Shown here piece by piece: positions 30,615 to 40,180 of a stretch of 64,000 bases of DNA (its first letter is position 1; each line of letters begins with the position of its first letter). Under the pieces are notes generated by a model, which had not been told where the DNA came from, ran no database searches, and worked only from the letters and a program-made list of their open reading frames with translations. Origin of the DNA: a bacterium (GTDB taxonomy: Bacteria > Chloroflexota > Anaerolineae > Caldilineales > Caldilineaceae); NCBI GenBank assembly GCA_016124945.1, contig WGMT01000032.1, positions 1 to 64,000 on the forward strand, written 5' to 3'. The position numbers and the translations under genes are program-made.

Positions 30615-32749
30615 GTCGTGTTCCCGCGGTGGATTTGGAAGGCGTAGAGCGCGCCGCTCTCGTCGCCCACCAAAAGCAAATTATCCCCCGCGCATGCCAG
30701 GGTATGGATTGCTTCGTCGTGGTTGAGGATCGCCCGCAGTCGACCGGCGCGATCCCAGAAGCGGATCTCACCGTCTTGGCCGGCGGTGATAACCAGTGTG
30801 CCGTCAGCCGTCACGGCGACATCGTTGACCCAGTCGTTGTGCCCTTCAAGGACGTTCTCCGCCGCCATGTGGTCGAGCGACCAGATCTCGGCGGTTTCAT
30901 CGTCCGACGCCGAGACGAAGCCGTTGCCGTCGGGCAGCAACGCCAGCGCGGAGACAGTGTTTTCGTGGTCCTCAAAGGTGTGCAGCAGTTTGCCGTCTGC
31001 TATCCGCCAGAGACGGATCGTCTCGTCACCCGAGGCGGAGAGCATGCGTTCGCCGTCGGCAAGGAGGCGTAGATCATAGACAGCCCCCCGGTGATTGGTC
31101 AATGTGCGTTCAGCTTCGCCGGTAGCCGCGTGCCAGATCTTGATTGCCCAGGTTTCGGTGCCTGCAATGACACGTTTGCCGTCGGGTGTTGCCACCACAG
31201 CGAGGACAGGCCCACGGTGGCTGCCGATGCGCTCGGGCGGGGTCGCAGGGGCTGTTAACGACCAGCGGTGCAGGTTGCCGTCTTCGTCGGCGCTAACAAA
31301 TGTCTGCTCGCCGGGCAGCAACGCAACAGCCGTCACCGCGCTCTGGTTGTGGTAGGTGTGGCGGCAGAGACCGGTCTGGGTGTCCCAAAGTTTGATGGCG
31401 CCGTCGCCCCCACCCGAGAGTACCCACTCCCCCGTCGCGGCGGCCACCAGGGCTTGGACGGAGCCGGTGTGCGCATCGCGCCCGTTGTCGTCCACTTCGT
31501 CGAGTTGCCAGAGCACCAGTGTCTGATCCACCGACGCGGTCAAGGCGCGATGACCGTTTCGGCTGAAGGTGACGGCTGTCACCGCGCCGTCGTGTCCTTG
31601 CAGCGACTGAAGAAATTGCCCCGTTTCAGCGTCCCAGTGGAAGACATGACCGTTGTTGTCACCCGAAAGGATTTGGTTACCACAGGGAGAAAAGGCCACG
31701 GCGCGCACACCGGCATTGTGCCCGTGCAACGAGGTGAGCAGGGCGCCGGTCTCAAAATCCCATAGCCGCAGGGTGCGGTCGTCGGCGGCGGTGAGCACGT
31801 GCCGCCCATTGGGATGGACGGCCAGCGCCGAAACAAAGCCGCCCACCATGTCAATGCTACGCTCGACACGGCCCGAAGCCAGATCCCAGACGTGCAGGGT
31901 GCGGTCATCGGCGGCGGAGACGGCCAGATCACCCGATCTATTGACGGCTACGCCCATCACCCGATCGGTGTGGCCGGTGAGCAGTGCAAGCATGTCCCCC
32001 GAAGCCAGATCCCACACCCGCAGCGTCCGATCATGGGCGGCGGAGATCAGCCGCCCGCCGTCTGGGGTGAGGGCAAGGGCCCGCACAGCATCGGTGTGAC
32101 CTTCAAAGATGGCTGTACATTGGCCGCTGTGCAGATCCCAACGGCGCAGGGTGGCATCGCGCGAAGCGGACACCGCCCACGATCCGTCAGGGCCGATGGT
32201 CACTGCGGTCACCTGGTCGATGTGGCCGGTCAGCACCCGCACCGGCGCGCCGGTGAGCAGATCCCAGACGATCAAAGCGCCGTCGCTCGCGCCGGAGAGC
32301 GCGTAGACGCCATCGGGCGTAATGGCGACAGCGTTGGCAGCATCGGCATGGCCGGCGAGGCGGCGCAAAAAGGCCGGAGAGAGGCGGCGCGACCGCCAAA
32401 GATGGCACACATGAAGATGTGATAGCTGTTCGAGATAGGCTTTGGCCGAGGCGGCCAGCGTGGGCAGGCCGTAGACAGCGGCGCGGTTGTGGATTTGTTG
32501 GGCAAAGTGGGTGGCGTTGTGCGAGTGAAGGGCGGCGGTAAGGTGAGGTGCTTCCGTTTGCAGCAGGCGGATCAGCGTGCCAAGGGTGCGGCGGTCACCT
32601 GTCTCCAGGCTTTGCCCGGAAGACGAATCGCGTAACAGGTGAACCAGTTCCGCCAGGATGCCGTCCAGCCCAAGTGTACGGCAATCTGCTGCCAGTGTCT
32701 GCACATCCAGCCGGCGAGCAAGCACCGCCGACGTTTGCGTGTGCGCCAT
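30611..32749 (-). CDS. WD40 repeat protein with 14 blades
   Basis: A 712-residue protein. Residues 1 to about 130 are helical without a recognised domain. The rest holds 14 WD40 repeats, each with a GH (for example LAGHADAANAV, LTGHIDQVTAV) and most ending in WDL or a variant (VWDL, RWDL, LWDT, FWDR). Fourteen repeats are enough for two seven-bladed propellers. There is no kinase, NACHT or protease domain, and no signal peptide, so it probably serves as a cytoplasmic interaction scaffold. The downstream HIT gene overlaps it by four bases. A TATAAT box lies about 70 bases before the start. Confidence 0.9.
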   Translation of the reverse strand: MAHTQTSAVLARRLDVQTLAADCRTLGLDGILAELVHLLRDSSSGQSLETGDRRTLGTLIRLLQTEAPHLTAALHSHNATHFAQQIHNRAAVYGLPTLAASAKAYLEQLSHLHVCHLWRSRRLSPAFLRRLAGHADAANAVAITPDGVYALSGASDGALIVWDLLTGAPVRVLTGHIDQVTAVTIGPDGSWAVSASRDATLRRWDLHSGQCTAIFEGHTDAVRALALTPDGGRLISAAHDRTLRVWDLASGDMLALLTGHTDRVMGVAVNRSGDLAVSAADDRTLHVWDLASGRVERSIDMVGGFVSALAVHPNGRHVLTAADDRTLRLWDFETGALLTSLHGHNAGVRAVAFSPCGNQILSGDNNGHVFHWDAETGQFLQSLQGHDGAVTAVTFSRNGHRALTASVDQTLVLWQLDEVDDNGRDAHTGSVQALVAAATGEWVLSGGGDGAIKLWDTQTGLCRHTYHNQSAVTAVALLPGEQTFVSADEDGNLHRWSLTAPATPPERIGSHRGPVLAVVATPDGKRVIAGTETWAIKIWHAATGEAERTLTNHRGAVYDLRLLADGERMLSASGDETIRLWRIADGKLLHTFEDHENTVSALALLPDGNGFVSASDDETAEIWSLDHMAAENVLEGHNDWVNDVAVTADGTLVITAGQDGEIRFWDRAGRLRAILNHDEAIHTLACAGDNLLLVGDESGALYAFQIHRGNTT

Positions 32750-32817
32750 TGCGACTCCTTGTGCTGAGGCTGAAAAGTTACGAACTTTATTTGCAACTGA
32801 GGGATTTTGGTGTTGAG

Positions 32818-32823
32818 ATTATA
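32818..32823 (-). promoter_or_regulatory. TATAAT -10-like box for the WD40-HIT operon
   Basis: On the minus strand this reads TATAAT, about 70 bases upstream of the WD40 start at 32749. I do not see a good -35 hexamer at the usual distance. Confidence 0.4.
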
Positions 32824-32931
32824 ACACAGTCTTAAATATCCCCATCTCCCACGATAAAGGATGGGCAGAAATGGTCTATGCTGGCGTCGAGCAAAGTTGT
32901 TTGTGCTATCGCCCATAGAAATGAGGATTTG

Positions 32932-34128
32932 ATGAAAAAACTTCTATTTGTTGTCTCCACCCTGGCTGTACTCCTCTGCGGAGTTGCCGTCATTACCCAA
33001 TCCGCACCCACCCAGGCGCAGGGGACAGTCCCTGTCGTTACCCCTGTTGTCTATTTGCCGTGGCTGGCGGTGATGCCCACCCTCACCCCTACGTCGACAT
33101 TCACACCGGAGCCAACGGCCACCGAAACGCCGACGCCGACGCCCACACCCACTGAAACACCCACTGAAACACCGACGGCAACAGCGACGGCGACCGAAAC
33201 GCGAGAACCTGAGCCAACCGCAACGGGTACGTCATTACCGACGCCGCCGAGCAATGTCTTTTTCAACATTGCGCTGCTCCAGAGTTGCCTGCCCAATGCG
33301 GGTGTCACCTACGTGCAGGGGACAACCTACGTGGAGGGCACGGCCCAAAGCGGCTACCTCGTCGCCTTTAGCTGGGCGCCGGATGGCGAGGTGGTGGCCT
33401 TCATCCAGTCGGGGCCGCATCCAGGGTACGATAACTGGTCACCTGGGTTTTATTCGCATATTTTACAAACGGGTAGTGCGCGTGAAGGGAATTGGTTTTT
33501 CTGGATTATGGATGAAAACCGGACGCGCATTTCGAACATTGCCAACGTGCAAACCGACGGCGAAGCCGGCGACGGCAAGTGTCAGCAGGCGGTGATCGAC
33601 TTCGATTCCCGTGGCTCCTCGCAGGTGGCAACACCGGCCCCGGTAAACACGCCCTCTATGCCGCCGATAGCAACCCCTGTACCCAGCGGGGCCGACTTTC
33701 AACTGATTGAACATCGTCTGCTGGATGTGGTGGAAAACGGTGGCCGGCTCGACGGTGATTCTGTCCACTGCGGCGAGAAGCACGAGTTGTGGGTCCACGT
33801 GCAAGATGCTCAGGGCGCACCACTGAACGGCGTCACCGTTGAGGGGATTTGGACGAAGGCAACACCCGTCACAGGATCCAAAGCAACGGGCGTCGCCGAA
33901 TTTGTCCTTTGGGGCAGCGGCGAGGACGTTCATATCATCCGCGACGCGGGCGGCAACACCGTCACCAGCGACGTGGCGGCAAAGAACACCACCCGAACCC
34001 CCGACATCCCCAACGAACAGTTGATCCAGGCCCGCTACTGTAAAGACGCGGCAAGTTGTACCGCCTTCAAGAACGAATTTGGCTGCAATGGGCATTTTAG
34101 TTGGCGGGCGGTATTTCGCCAGAAGTAG
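32932..34128 (+). CDS. Secreted Thr/Pro-rich protein, unknown
   Basis: A 398-residue exported protein with a classic signal peptide (MKKLLFVVSTLAVLLCGVAV, cleavage likely near TQAQG). Then follows a low-complexity stretch of about 60 residues made of TP, TET and TAT words (roughly residues 45-105), a common wall-spanning or glycosylated linker in Chloroflexota surface proteins. Two beta-rich parts come next: about residues 110-240 with Cys residues and about 260-398 resembling an Ig-like or carboxypeptidase-regulatory fold (LWVHVQDAQGAPLNGVTVEG). A pair of Cys lies near the C-terminus. I do not recognise a function. The ATG at 32932 is chosen because it starts the signal peptide. Confidence 0.75.
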   Translation: MKKLLFVVSTLAVLLCGVAVITQSAPTQAQGTVPVVTPVVYLPWLAVMPTLTPTSTFTPEPTATETPTPTPTPTETPTETPTATATATETREPEPTATGTSLPTPPSNVFFNIALLQSCLPNAGVTYVQGTTYVEGTAQSGYLVAFSWAPDGEVVAFIQSGPHPGYDNWSPGFYSHILQTGSAREGNWFFWIMDENRTRISNIANVQTDGEAGDGKCQQAVIDFDSRGSSQVATPAPVNTPSMPPIATPVPSGADFQLIEHRLLDVVENGGRLDGDSVHCGEKHELWVHVQDAQGAPLNGVTVEGIWTKATPVTGSKATGVAEFVLWGSGEDVHIIRDAGGNTVTSDVAAKNTTRTPDIPNEQLIQARYCKDAASCTAFKNEFGCNGHFSWRAVFRQK

Positions 34129-34167
34129 CCAACTGCGCCCAGAACTGTTCCAGGGAAAGGTACCAAC

Positions 34168-36123
34168 ATGATCAGTGAAGCATTGCGGCATCAACAGCAG
34201 ATCCAAGATCGTTGCTTCCACCCCAGTAAGCAGTGGGTTGCTTTTCAAGGGGCAGATTTTGATCAATCGGTGGCGGCCATGTTCGAGGCACAAGCAGTAA
34301 GATCTGCACGACGCTGTGCCGTAAAAACCAGTACCCGGGCACTCTCTTACGCCGAATTAAATGGGCTAGCCAACCAGATCGCGCATATGCTTCTGGCTAC
34401 GTGTGCCTCACCGATACAGACGGTTGCCCTGTGCTTCGAGATTGGTGCGCCTTTGGTGACAGCGATGGTGGCGATCACCAAGTTGGGGCGATGTCAGGTT
34501 GTCCTTGATCCCAAAGCGCCACCGGAACGCAACGCCTACATTCTTGATGATGCACAGGTGAACGTGATCCTCACCGATCAAGAATCACTGGGTGAAGCCA
34601 ATCGCTATGCCACGCCCCAAAGGCTCATCCTAAACGTCGATAAGTTAGATCCCCATGCAAGTACAGAGAACTTGGGGTTGAGCATTGCACCGGAACAGAT
34701 CGTCCGCCTGATCTATACATCCGGTTCCACTGGACAGCCGAAAGGCGTGGGCCATCGGCAACGAAATCTACTCTATGAACTACTCAAGATCAGCAATGTG
34801 ATTCACCTTTCGCAAGAAGACAGGCAGTTGCTCCACTCTAGAAACGGCTTTGGCGCGATCTTTCGCTCACTGCTGAGTGGGGCAACTGTCTACCCATTCG
34901 ACATCAAGCGCCAGGGATTTTTGGCTCTGGCGCAGTGGATGGCGCAAGAAGAGATCACGATCTTACAAACGGTTCCTACTGTAATGCACCATTTCACCGG
35001 CACATTGGAAGGTAATCGTACTTTCCCGCACCTCCGTCTTGTGATTCTCAGTGGCGAAGCACTCTATCGGCAACAGGCAGCACAGGCAATAAAGCGCTTC
35101 CCAGGATCAATCCTTATGAACACATTGGGCTCACAGGAATCTTACTACTACCGAGTCTACTTTATCGACCATAACATCTCGTTTCCAGATGAGCGGGTTG
35201 CAGTGGGTTATGCCCTGCCCGGATCTGAAGTGCAATTGGTAGACAATGAAGGCAAGCCGGTTGTGGCAGGCGAAATCGGCGAAATCAAGGTTATAAGCCG
35301 GTATCTGGCGGCAGGGTACTGGCGTAAGCCTGAACTAACGGCGACCCGCTTTCTTGAGGACCCGACAGATAGTGAGGGGCGTCATTTTTTGACTGGAGAT
35401 CTGGGGCAAATGCTGCCTGATGGTCAGCTTCTATACTGGGGCCGCAAAGACTATCAGATCAAAGTGCGCGGCTTTCAGGTAGATGTCAACGATGTGGAAA
35501 AGGCGCTGCACAACGTCCATGGCATTGATGCCGCCGCCGTCACCGTGGCAACAGACAATGATGGCGCGACGCGGCTGATTGCCTACATCGCTACGTCGCC
35601 GTCTGCAGCAACAATGACTGCCTCTTCGCTACGCCGCCAACTGACATTGATCTTACCCGAATATATGATCCCCAGCGTCTTCGTCTTCTTAGAGGCGTTG
35701 CCCATTACCGCCATGGGAAAGGTCAACCGGCAGGCACTGCCAACGCCTACATCGGCACGCCCCCAGCTAGACGTGCCCATTGTTGCACCGCGTACGCCCA
35801 CTGAAACGATCATCACGCAAATCTGGTGTGATGTCCTCGGTTTGGACAAAATCGGTGTCGAGGATGACTTTCTGGACCTTGGTGGCCATTCACTCCAGGC
35901 ATCCCAGATTGTGGTGCGCGTGCTAGAGCATTTCCAGGTAGAATTGCCTTCGTTTGTCCTCTTTGAAGCATCCACGGTTGTCGAAATGGCGAAACGGTTG
36001 CTGTATAGCCAGTTAGCACAGTTTTCACTTGACAAGGTAGACGGCTTGTTGGGTGATTTGGAGGCGATGTCAGAGGCAGAGGTGCGCCAGGAACTGACAA
36101 AGTCAGGAAACGCGCCACGATGA
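34168..36123 (+). CDS. NRPS loading module: adenylation plus carrier domain
   Basis: A 651-residue A-PCP protein. Adenylation motifs are A3 YTSGSTGQPKGV at about residues 183-194, A7-like FLTGDLG, A8 GRKDYQIKVRGFQVDV, and A10 GKVNRQAL with the catalytic Lys. The carrier domain ends the protein, with the phosphopantetheine Ser575 in LGGHSLQ. The substrate pocket is unusual: the A4 region reads RNGFGAIFRSLLSGA without the Asp that normally holds the alpha-amino group, and A5 reads LGSQESYYY instead of YGPTE. Known A domains lacking this Asp usually activate hydroxy, keto, aryl or fatty acids, so a non-amino-acid starter is likely. The stop overlaps the next gene's start by ATGA. No phosphopantetheinyl transferase or MbtH-like gene is in the window. 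Confidence 0.9.
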   Translation: MISEALRHQQQIQDRCFHPSKQWVAFQGADFDQSVAAMFEAQAVRSARRCAVKTSTRALSYAELNGLANQIAHMLLATCASPIQTVALCFEIGAPLVTAMVAITKLGRCQVVLDPKAPPERNAYILDDAQVNVILTDQESLGEANRYATPQRLILNVDKLDPHASTENLGLSIAPEQIVRLIYTSGSTGQPKGVGHRQRNLLYELLKISNVIHLSQEDRQLLHSRNGFGAIFRSLLSGATVYPFDIKRQGFLALAQWMAQEEITILQTVPTVMHHFTGTLEGNRTFPHLRLVILSGEALYRQQAAQAIKRFPGSILMNTLGSQESYYYRVYFIDHNISFPDERVAVGYALPGSEVQLVDNEGKPVVAGEIGEIKVISRYLAAGYWRKPELTATRFLEDPTDSEGRHFLTGDLGQMLPDGQLLYWGRKDYQIKVRGFQVDVNDVEKALHNVHGIDAAAVTVATDNDGATRLIAYIATSPSAATMTASSLRRQLTLILPEYMIPSVFVFLEALPITAMGKVNRQALPTPTSARPQLDVPIVAPRTPTETIITQIWCDVLGLDKIGVEDDFLDLGGHSLQASQIVVRVLEHFQVELPSFVLFEASTVVEMAKRLLYSQLAQFSLDKVDGLLGDLEAMSEAEVRQELTKSGNAPR

Positions 36124-39100
36124 CAGAGATGAAACAACGAATTGCTGATCTTTCACCAGAGAAACGTGCGCTGTTGGAACAACGATTGGCGCAGATGACG
36201 GAGACACAGCCAGGTGTCACCATCACAGCGCGGCATAGCGAGGGTCCGTTACCGCTTTCGTTTGCACAAGAACGAATCTGGTTTCTAGAGGCGCTCCATG
36301 CCGGAAACGCTGTGTACAACGAACAGAGCGCCTTCCGATTAAGCGGCTTACTTGATGTGGATGCACTTCGGCATAGTATGGAGTGGATTGTAGAACGCCA
36401 CCAAGTGTTACGCACTGTCTTCACACAGATCAACGGTCGGCCAATGCAGGTAGTCTTACCCAAGATCGACATTGCGCTGAGCGTCGTGGATCTCCGCTGG
36501 CTTGCAGCCGACAAGCAGGAGGCCGCTGTCAACCGGATCACCACAGAAGAGGCACAACAACCGTTCAACCTGGAGACAGGTCCACTCTACCGGACAACGT
36601 TGATCCACCTGGCCGAGGACGAATACATCCTTGTGCAAACTCGTCACCACATTGCAACGGATGGATGGTCCACAAGCATCTATTGGCGCGAACTGAACGA
36701 AGGCTACAACGCCGCCCGGGCAGGACGAATAGCCCAGCCATCTGCTCTACCTGTCCATTATGCCGACTATGCAATGTGGCAGCGTCAATGGCTGGCAGAA
36801 AGTACAGGTCAGCAGCAATTGGCCTACTGGCGCAATCGATTGGCCAGGGTCACGCCCCTGGAACTGCCGGTGGACAGGCCAAGATCGCACACAGCCGCAC
36901 GCCACGGGGGAACAGTCGCCTTTGAGCTTTCCGCTGAGTTGGCCGGCGCACTGCGGGCAGTGTGTCGGCAAGAAAAAGTAACACCCTTCATGTTCCTCCT
37001 GGCGGCATTTCAGCTTCTGCTCAACCGTTACAGTGGACAGAAGGACATTGCGGTAGGTGCACCTGTCGCCAATCGCAACCGTGCCGAAATTGAAGGGTTG
37101 ATAGGTTTTTTTGCCAACACCCTCGTGCTGCGTAGTGATCTATCGGGCAATCCCACGTTTCAAGCGCTTCTGCAACAAGTTCGCCAAAATTGCCTTGAGG
37201 CCTATGCGCATCAGGATCTGCCTTTCGAGAAGTTGGTTGAAGATTTGCAACCGGCGCGTCATCTGGAGCGCAATCCACTCTTCGATGTACTTTTCGTTCA
37301 TCAAAAAGCATCAGGGGACGCGCCGTCACTAGATGGCGTCTCGGTACAAAGACATCCGCATACTGCCTCGGCAGCAAAGTTCGATCTCAGCCTTTCGGTA
37401 ACAGAAGTAGGGGATCAGATCCAGGCCAGGCTGCACTACAGCAAAGCGCTTTTTGAGGCAGCAAGGATCGAGAGGATGGCCACGCACTTTCAAAGACTGC
37501 TCCAGGGGGCTGTCCACGATCTGGATTGCCCGATTCAGCAATTGCCGATAGTCTCTCAAGCCGAAATCAATCAGATCCTGTTTGAGTGGAACAGCCCTAC
37601 TGTCGATTCGCCGCAGAGCATACCGCTACATCGGCTTTTCGAAGTGCAAGCAGAACGGCGGCCCAAGCGAGTGGCTGTCGTTCACGGCAACGAACAGTGG
37701 ACCTATCAGACGCTGAATAAAAAAGCGGAGCAGATTGCACAACGGTTACGCCGCGCCAAGATCGGGCATGGCGACGTTGTCGGCATCTGCTGTGGGCGTT
37801 CGCCCGAATTGATCGCCGGGGTGCTGGGGATCATTAAAGTGGGGGCAGCGTACCTTCCCCTGGATCCTACGTTCCCGGCGGCGCGGCTACATTTCATGCT
37901 AGGCGATGCGTCCGCTGTTGCGCTGTTGACCACCAGAACAGCGCTGCCACAACTAGCGCTGCCACAACTAGCGCTGCCCCCCTTGCCTGTCTTCTACCTC
38001 GAAGATCAAACGGACGAAACGCACAGTACGCGTCTGCTTCCATCCCCGTCGCCTGTAACACCCGAAAGCCTGGCCTACATTGCCTACACTTCGGGCAGCA
38101 CAGGCGTGCCCAAAGGCGTGATGATTCCACAGCGAGCCGTGACTCGGCTTGTACTTGATACGAACTATATTGCGATCACAGAAGCAGACAGCGTCGGGCA
38201 AGCCGCTAACTTTTCGTTTGATGCAGCCACCTTCGAAATATGGGGAGCGCTGCTCAATGGCGCATGCCTGGTGATCCTAGATCAACAGAGCATCCTTTCG
38301 CCGCTGCAACTAGCAGAGCAGATCCGTCGCCAGGGTATCACAACCCTCTTCCTCACCACAGCGCTTTTCAACCGCGTGGCTCAAACTCACCCACAAGCGT
38401 TTACATCGCTACGCCGACTCCTTTTTGGTGGAGAGACGGCAGACCCGCAAGCTGTTGCATCCGTACTGCACCACGGCGCACCCGCTAGACTGATCCATGT
38501 GTACGGACCGACCGAAAGCACAACTTTTGCATCCTGGCACGAGGTCAAAGCTGTGGCGGAAGGGACAGACACCGTCCCCATTGGCCGAGCATTAAAACGC
38601 ACCCAACTGTATGTGCTGGACAACCACGGTCAGCTATTACCACCGGGCATTCCTGGGGAGCTTTACATCGGCGGCGACGGGCTGGCACAAGGCTATCTTA
38701 ACCAGCCAACACAGACAGAGTCGCGCTTCGTGGCCGTAGATTTGCCATTCATTGGTAAGACACGTCTTTACCGTACAGGAGATCGGGTCTACTACCAGGA
38801 GGATGGTGAAATCGAATTTCTGGGGCGTTTCGATAATCAGGTGAAAATTCGGGGCTATCGAATTGAACCGGGAGAGATCGAAAACGTCTTGGCACGCCAC
38901 GAGGCAATCTCAAAAGCAGTGGTCCTTGTCCACGAAGAGACGCCAGGCGAGAAACAGCTTGTGGCCTACTGTGAATCTCACAACCAAAGTGTGAGTGCAG
39001 AAGGGCTGCGGCTCTTCTTGCAAGCCCAACTGCCAGCGTACATGATCCCGGCGGAATTCGTCTTTGTAGACACGATGCCATTGACCCCGAATGGCAAGAT

Positions 39101-40166
39101 CGATCTTCGTCAATTGCGAGAGCGCAACACGACTGACTTAAAGACGCAAGAAAACAGCGCCGAAGTACGCGATCTACTCGACGCGCAGATCAAAACTTTG
39201 TGGCAGTCTCTGCTCAAAACGCCATCCATCGGCCTGGACGATGACTTTTTCGCGTTGGGTGGACATTCGCTGTTGGCTGCGACGCTCTTTGCAGAAATCG
39301 AGCGGCTGACAGGGAAGCGGCTGCCACTTTCGATCCTCTTTGAAACGCCAACACTGCGCCATCTCTGCGATGCAATCCGCCAGGAATGGTCGTCACCCTG
39401 GAAGTCGTTGGTCGCAGTCCAGCCTAAAGGCCATAAAAGACCCATCTTCTTGGTGCCGCCCGCCGCGGCAACAGGCTTGCGCTTTGCCCACATTGCAGAG
39501 CATTTGGGTGCAGAACGCCCCATTTTTAGCTTCGAATCAATTGGTATGGACGGTATAAGCGAACCACACAATCGGGTGGAGGAGATGGCAGCGCACTACA
39601 TCAGCGAAATGCGCCTGATCCAGCCGAAAGGCCCGTATTTGGTTGGGGGCATGTGTTTCGGCGCCTTTGTTGCGCTGGAAATGGCGCAAAGCCTACAAGC
39701 ACAAGGAGACGAAGTGGCTCAGCTTGTCATCATGGACGCGCCTGCCCCGCAGGCTATATCCTCACTGCAGCGTCCGCGAAAGACGATCACACACTACCTT
39801 CGCCGCGGATATTGGCATCTAATTCAAAACTCTTTGATTACACAAGTGCTTAAACCGCGACTGAAAAGATACATTTACAGGGTTAGGAGCGCCATCAACC
39901 CGATTCAGCGACAACGACAGAAGGTAATTTCTGCACATTGGGTGGCACGACAGAACTACATCAGCCGCCCCTACAGAGGCTCGATCCTCTTGTTTCAAAG
40001 TGAAGTCAACTTTGCAAAGGGCGAACATCTACGCTGGGCAAAAATCTCTGAACATCTTGTTCACCACCTGACACCCGGCACCACACATCGAGATCTTCTT
40101 TTAGCAGAACCGTATGTTGGCCAGTGGGTAAAACAGCTCAGAAACCACCTCAACACACTAGAATAG
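36120..40166 (+). CDS. NRPS termination module C-A-PCP-TE
   Basis: A 1348-residue synthetase. Condensation domain (about 40-470) has the catalytic motif HHIATDG at residues 176-182. The adenylation domain (about 500-1000) has YTSGSTGVPKGV near residue 656, FDAATFEIWGALL and VYGPTESTTF. Aligned by eye to GrsA, its pocket residues read D-A-F-F-L-G-V-T-F plus the A10 Lys, a code of the branched-aliphatic (Val/Ile-like) type. The carrier Ser1050 is in LGGHSLL. The thioesterase (about 1100-1348) has GMCFGA, placing Cys1179 where Ser is usual, with Asp in VIMDAPAP and His in TPGTTHRD. Cys thioesterases are known for some unusual release reactions. With the upstream A-PCP protein the line should join two building blocks. 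Confidence 0.92.
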   Translation: MTEMKQRIADLSPEKRALLEQRLAQMTETQPGVTITARHSEGPLPLSFAQERIWFLEALHAGNAVYNEQSAFRLSGLLDVDALRHSMEWIVERHQVLRTVFTQINGRPMQVVLPKIDIALSVVDLRWLAADKQEAAVNRITTEEAQQPFNLETGPLYRTTLIHLAEDEYILVQTRHHIATDGWSTSIYWRELNEGYNAARAGRIAQPSALPVHYADYAMWQRQWLAESTGQQQLAYWRNRLARVTPLELPVDRPRSHTAARHGGTVAFELSAELAGALRAVCRQEKVTPFMFLLAAFQLLLNRYSGQKDIAVGAPVANRNRAEIEGLIGFFANTLVLRSDLSGNPTFQALLQQVRQNCLEAYAHQDLPFEKLVEDLQPARHLERNPLFDVLFVHQKASGDAPSLDGVSVQRHPHTASAAKFDLSLSVTEVGDQIQARLHYSKALFEAARIERMATHFQRLLQGAVHDLDCPIQQLPIVSQAEINQILFEWNSPTVDSPQSIPLHRLFEVQAERRPKRVAVVHGNEQWTYQTLNKKAEQIAQRLRRAKIGHGDVVGICCGRSPELIAGVLGIIKVGAAYLPLDPTFPAARLHFMLGDASAVALLTTRTALPQLALPQLALPPLPVFYLEDQTDETHSTRLLPSPSPVTPESLAYIAYTSGSTGVPKGVMIPQRAVTRLVLDTNYIAITEADSVGQAANFSFDAATFEIWGALLNGACLVILDQQSILSPLQLAEQIRRQGITTLFLTTALFNRVAQTHPQAFTSLRRLLFGGETADPQAVASVLHHGAPARLIHVYGPTESTTFASWHEVKAVAEGTDTVPIGRALKRTQLYVLDNHGQLLPPGIPGELYIGGDGLAQGYLNQPTQTESRFVAVDLPFIGKTRLYRTGDRVYYQEDGEIEFLGRFDNQVKIRGYRIEPGEIENVLARHEAISKAVVLVHEETPGEKQLVAYCESHNQSVSAEGLRLFLQAQLPAYMIPAEFVFVDTMPLTPNGKIDLRQLRERNTTDLKTQENSAEVRDLLDAQIKTLWQSLLKTPSIGLDDDFFALGGHSLLAATLFAEIERLTGKRLPLSILFETPTLRHLCDAIRQEWSSPWKSLVAVQPKGHKRPIFLVPPAAATGLRFAHIAEHLGAERPIFSFESIGMDGISEPHNRVEEMAAHYISEMRLIQPKGPYLVGGMCFGAFVALEMAQSLQAQGDEVAQLVIMDAPAPQAISSLQRPRKTITHYLRRGYWHLIQNSLITQVLKPRLKRYIYRVRSAINPIQRQRQKVISAHWVARQNYISRPYRGSILLFQSEVNFAKGEHLRWAKISEHLVHHLTPGTTHRDLLLAEPYVGQWVKQLRNHLNTLE

Positions 40167-40180
40167 AGGATAAGCGCACA

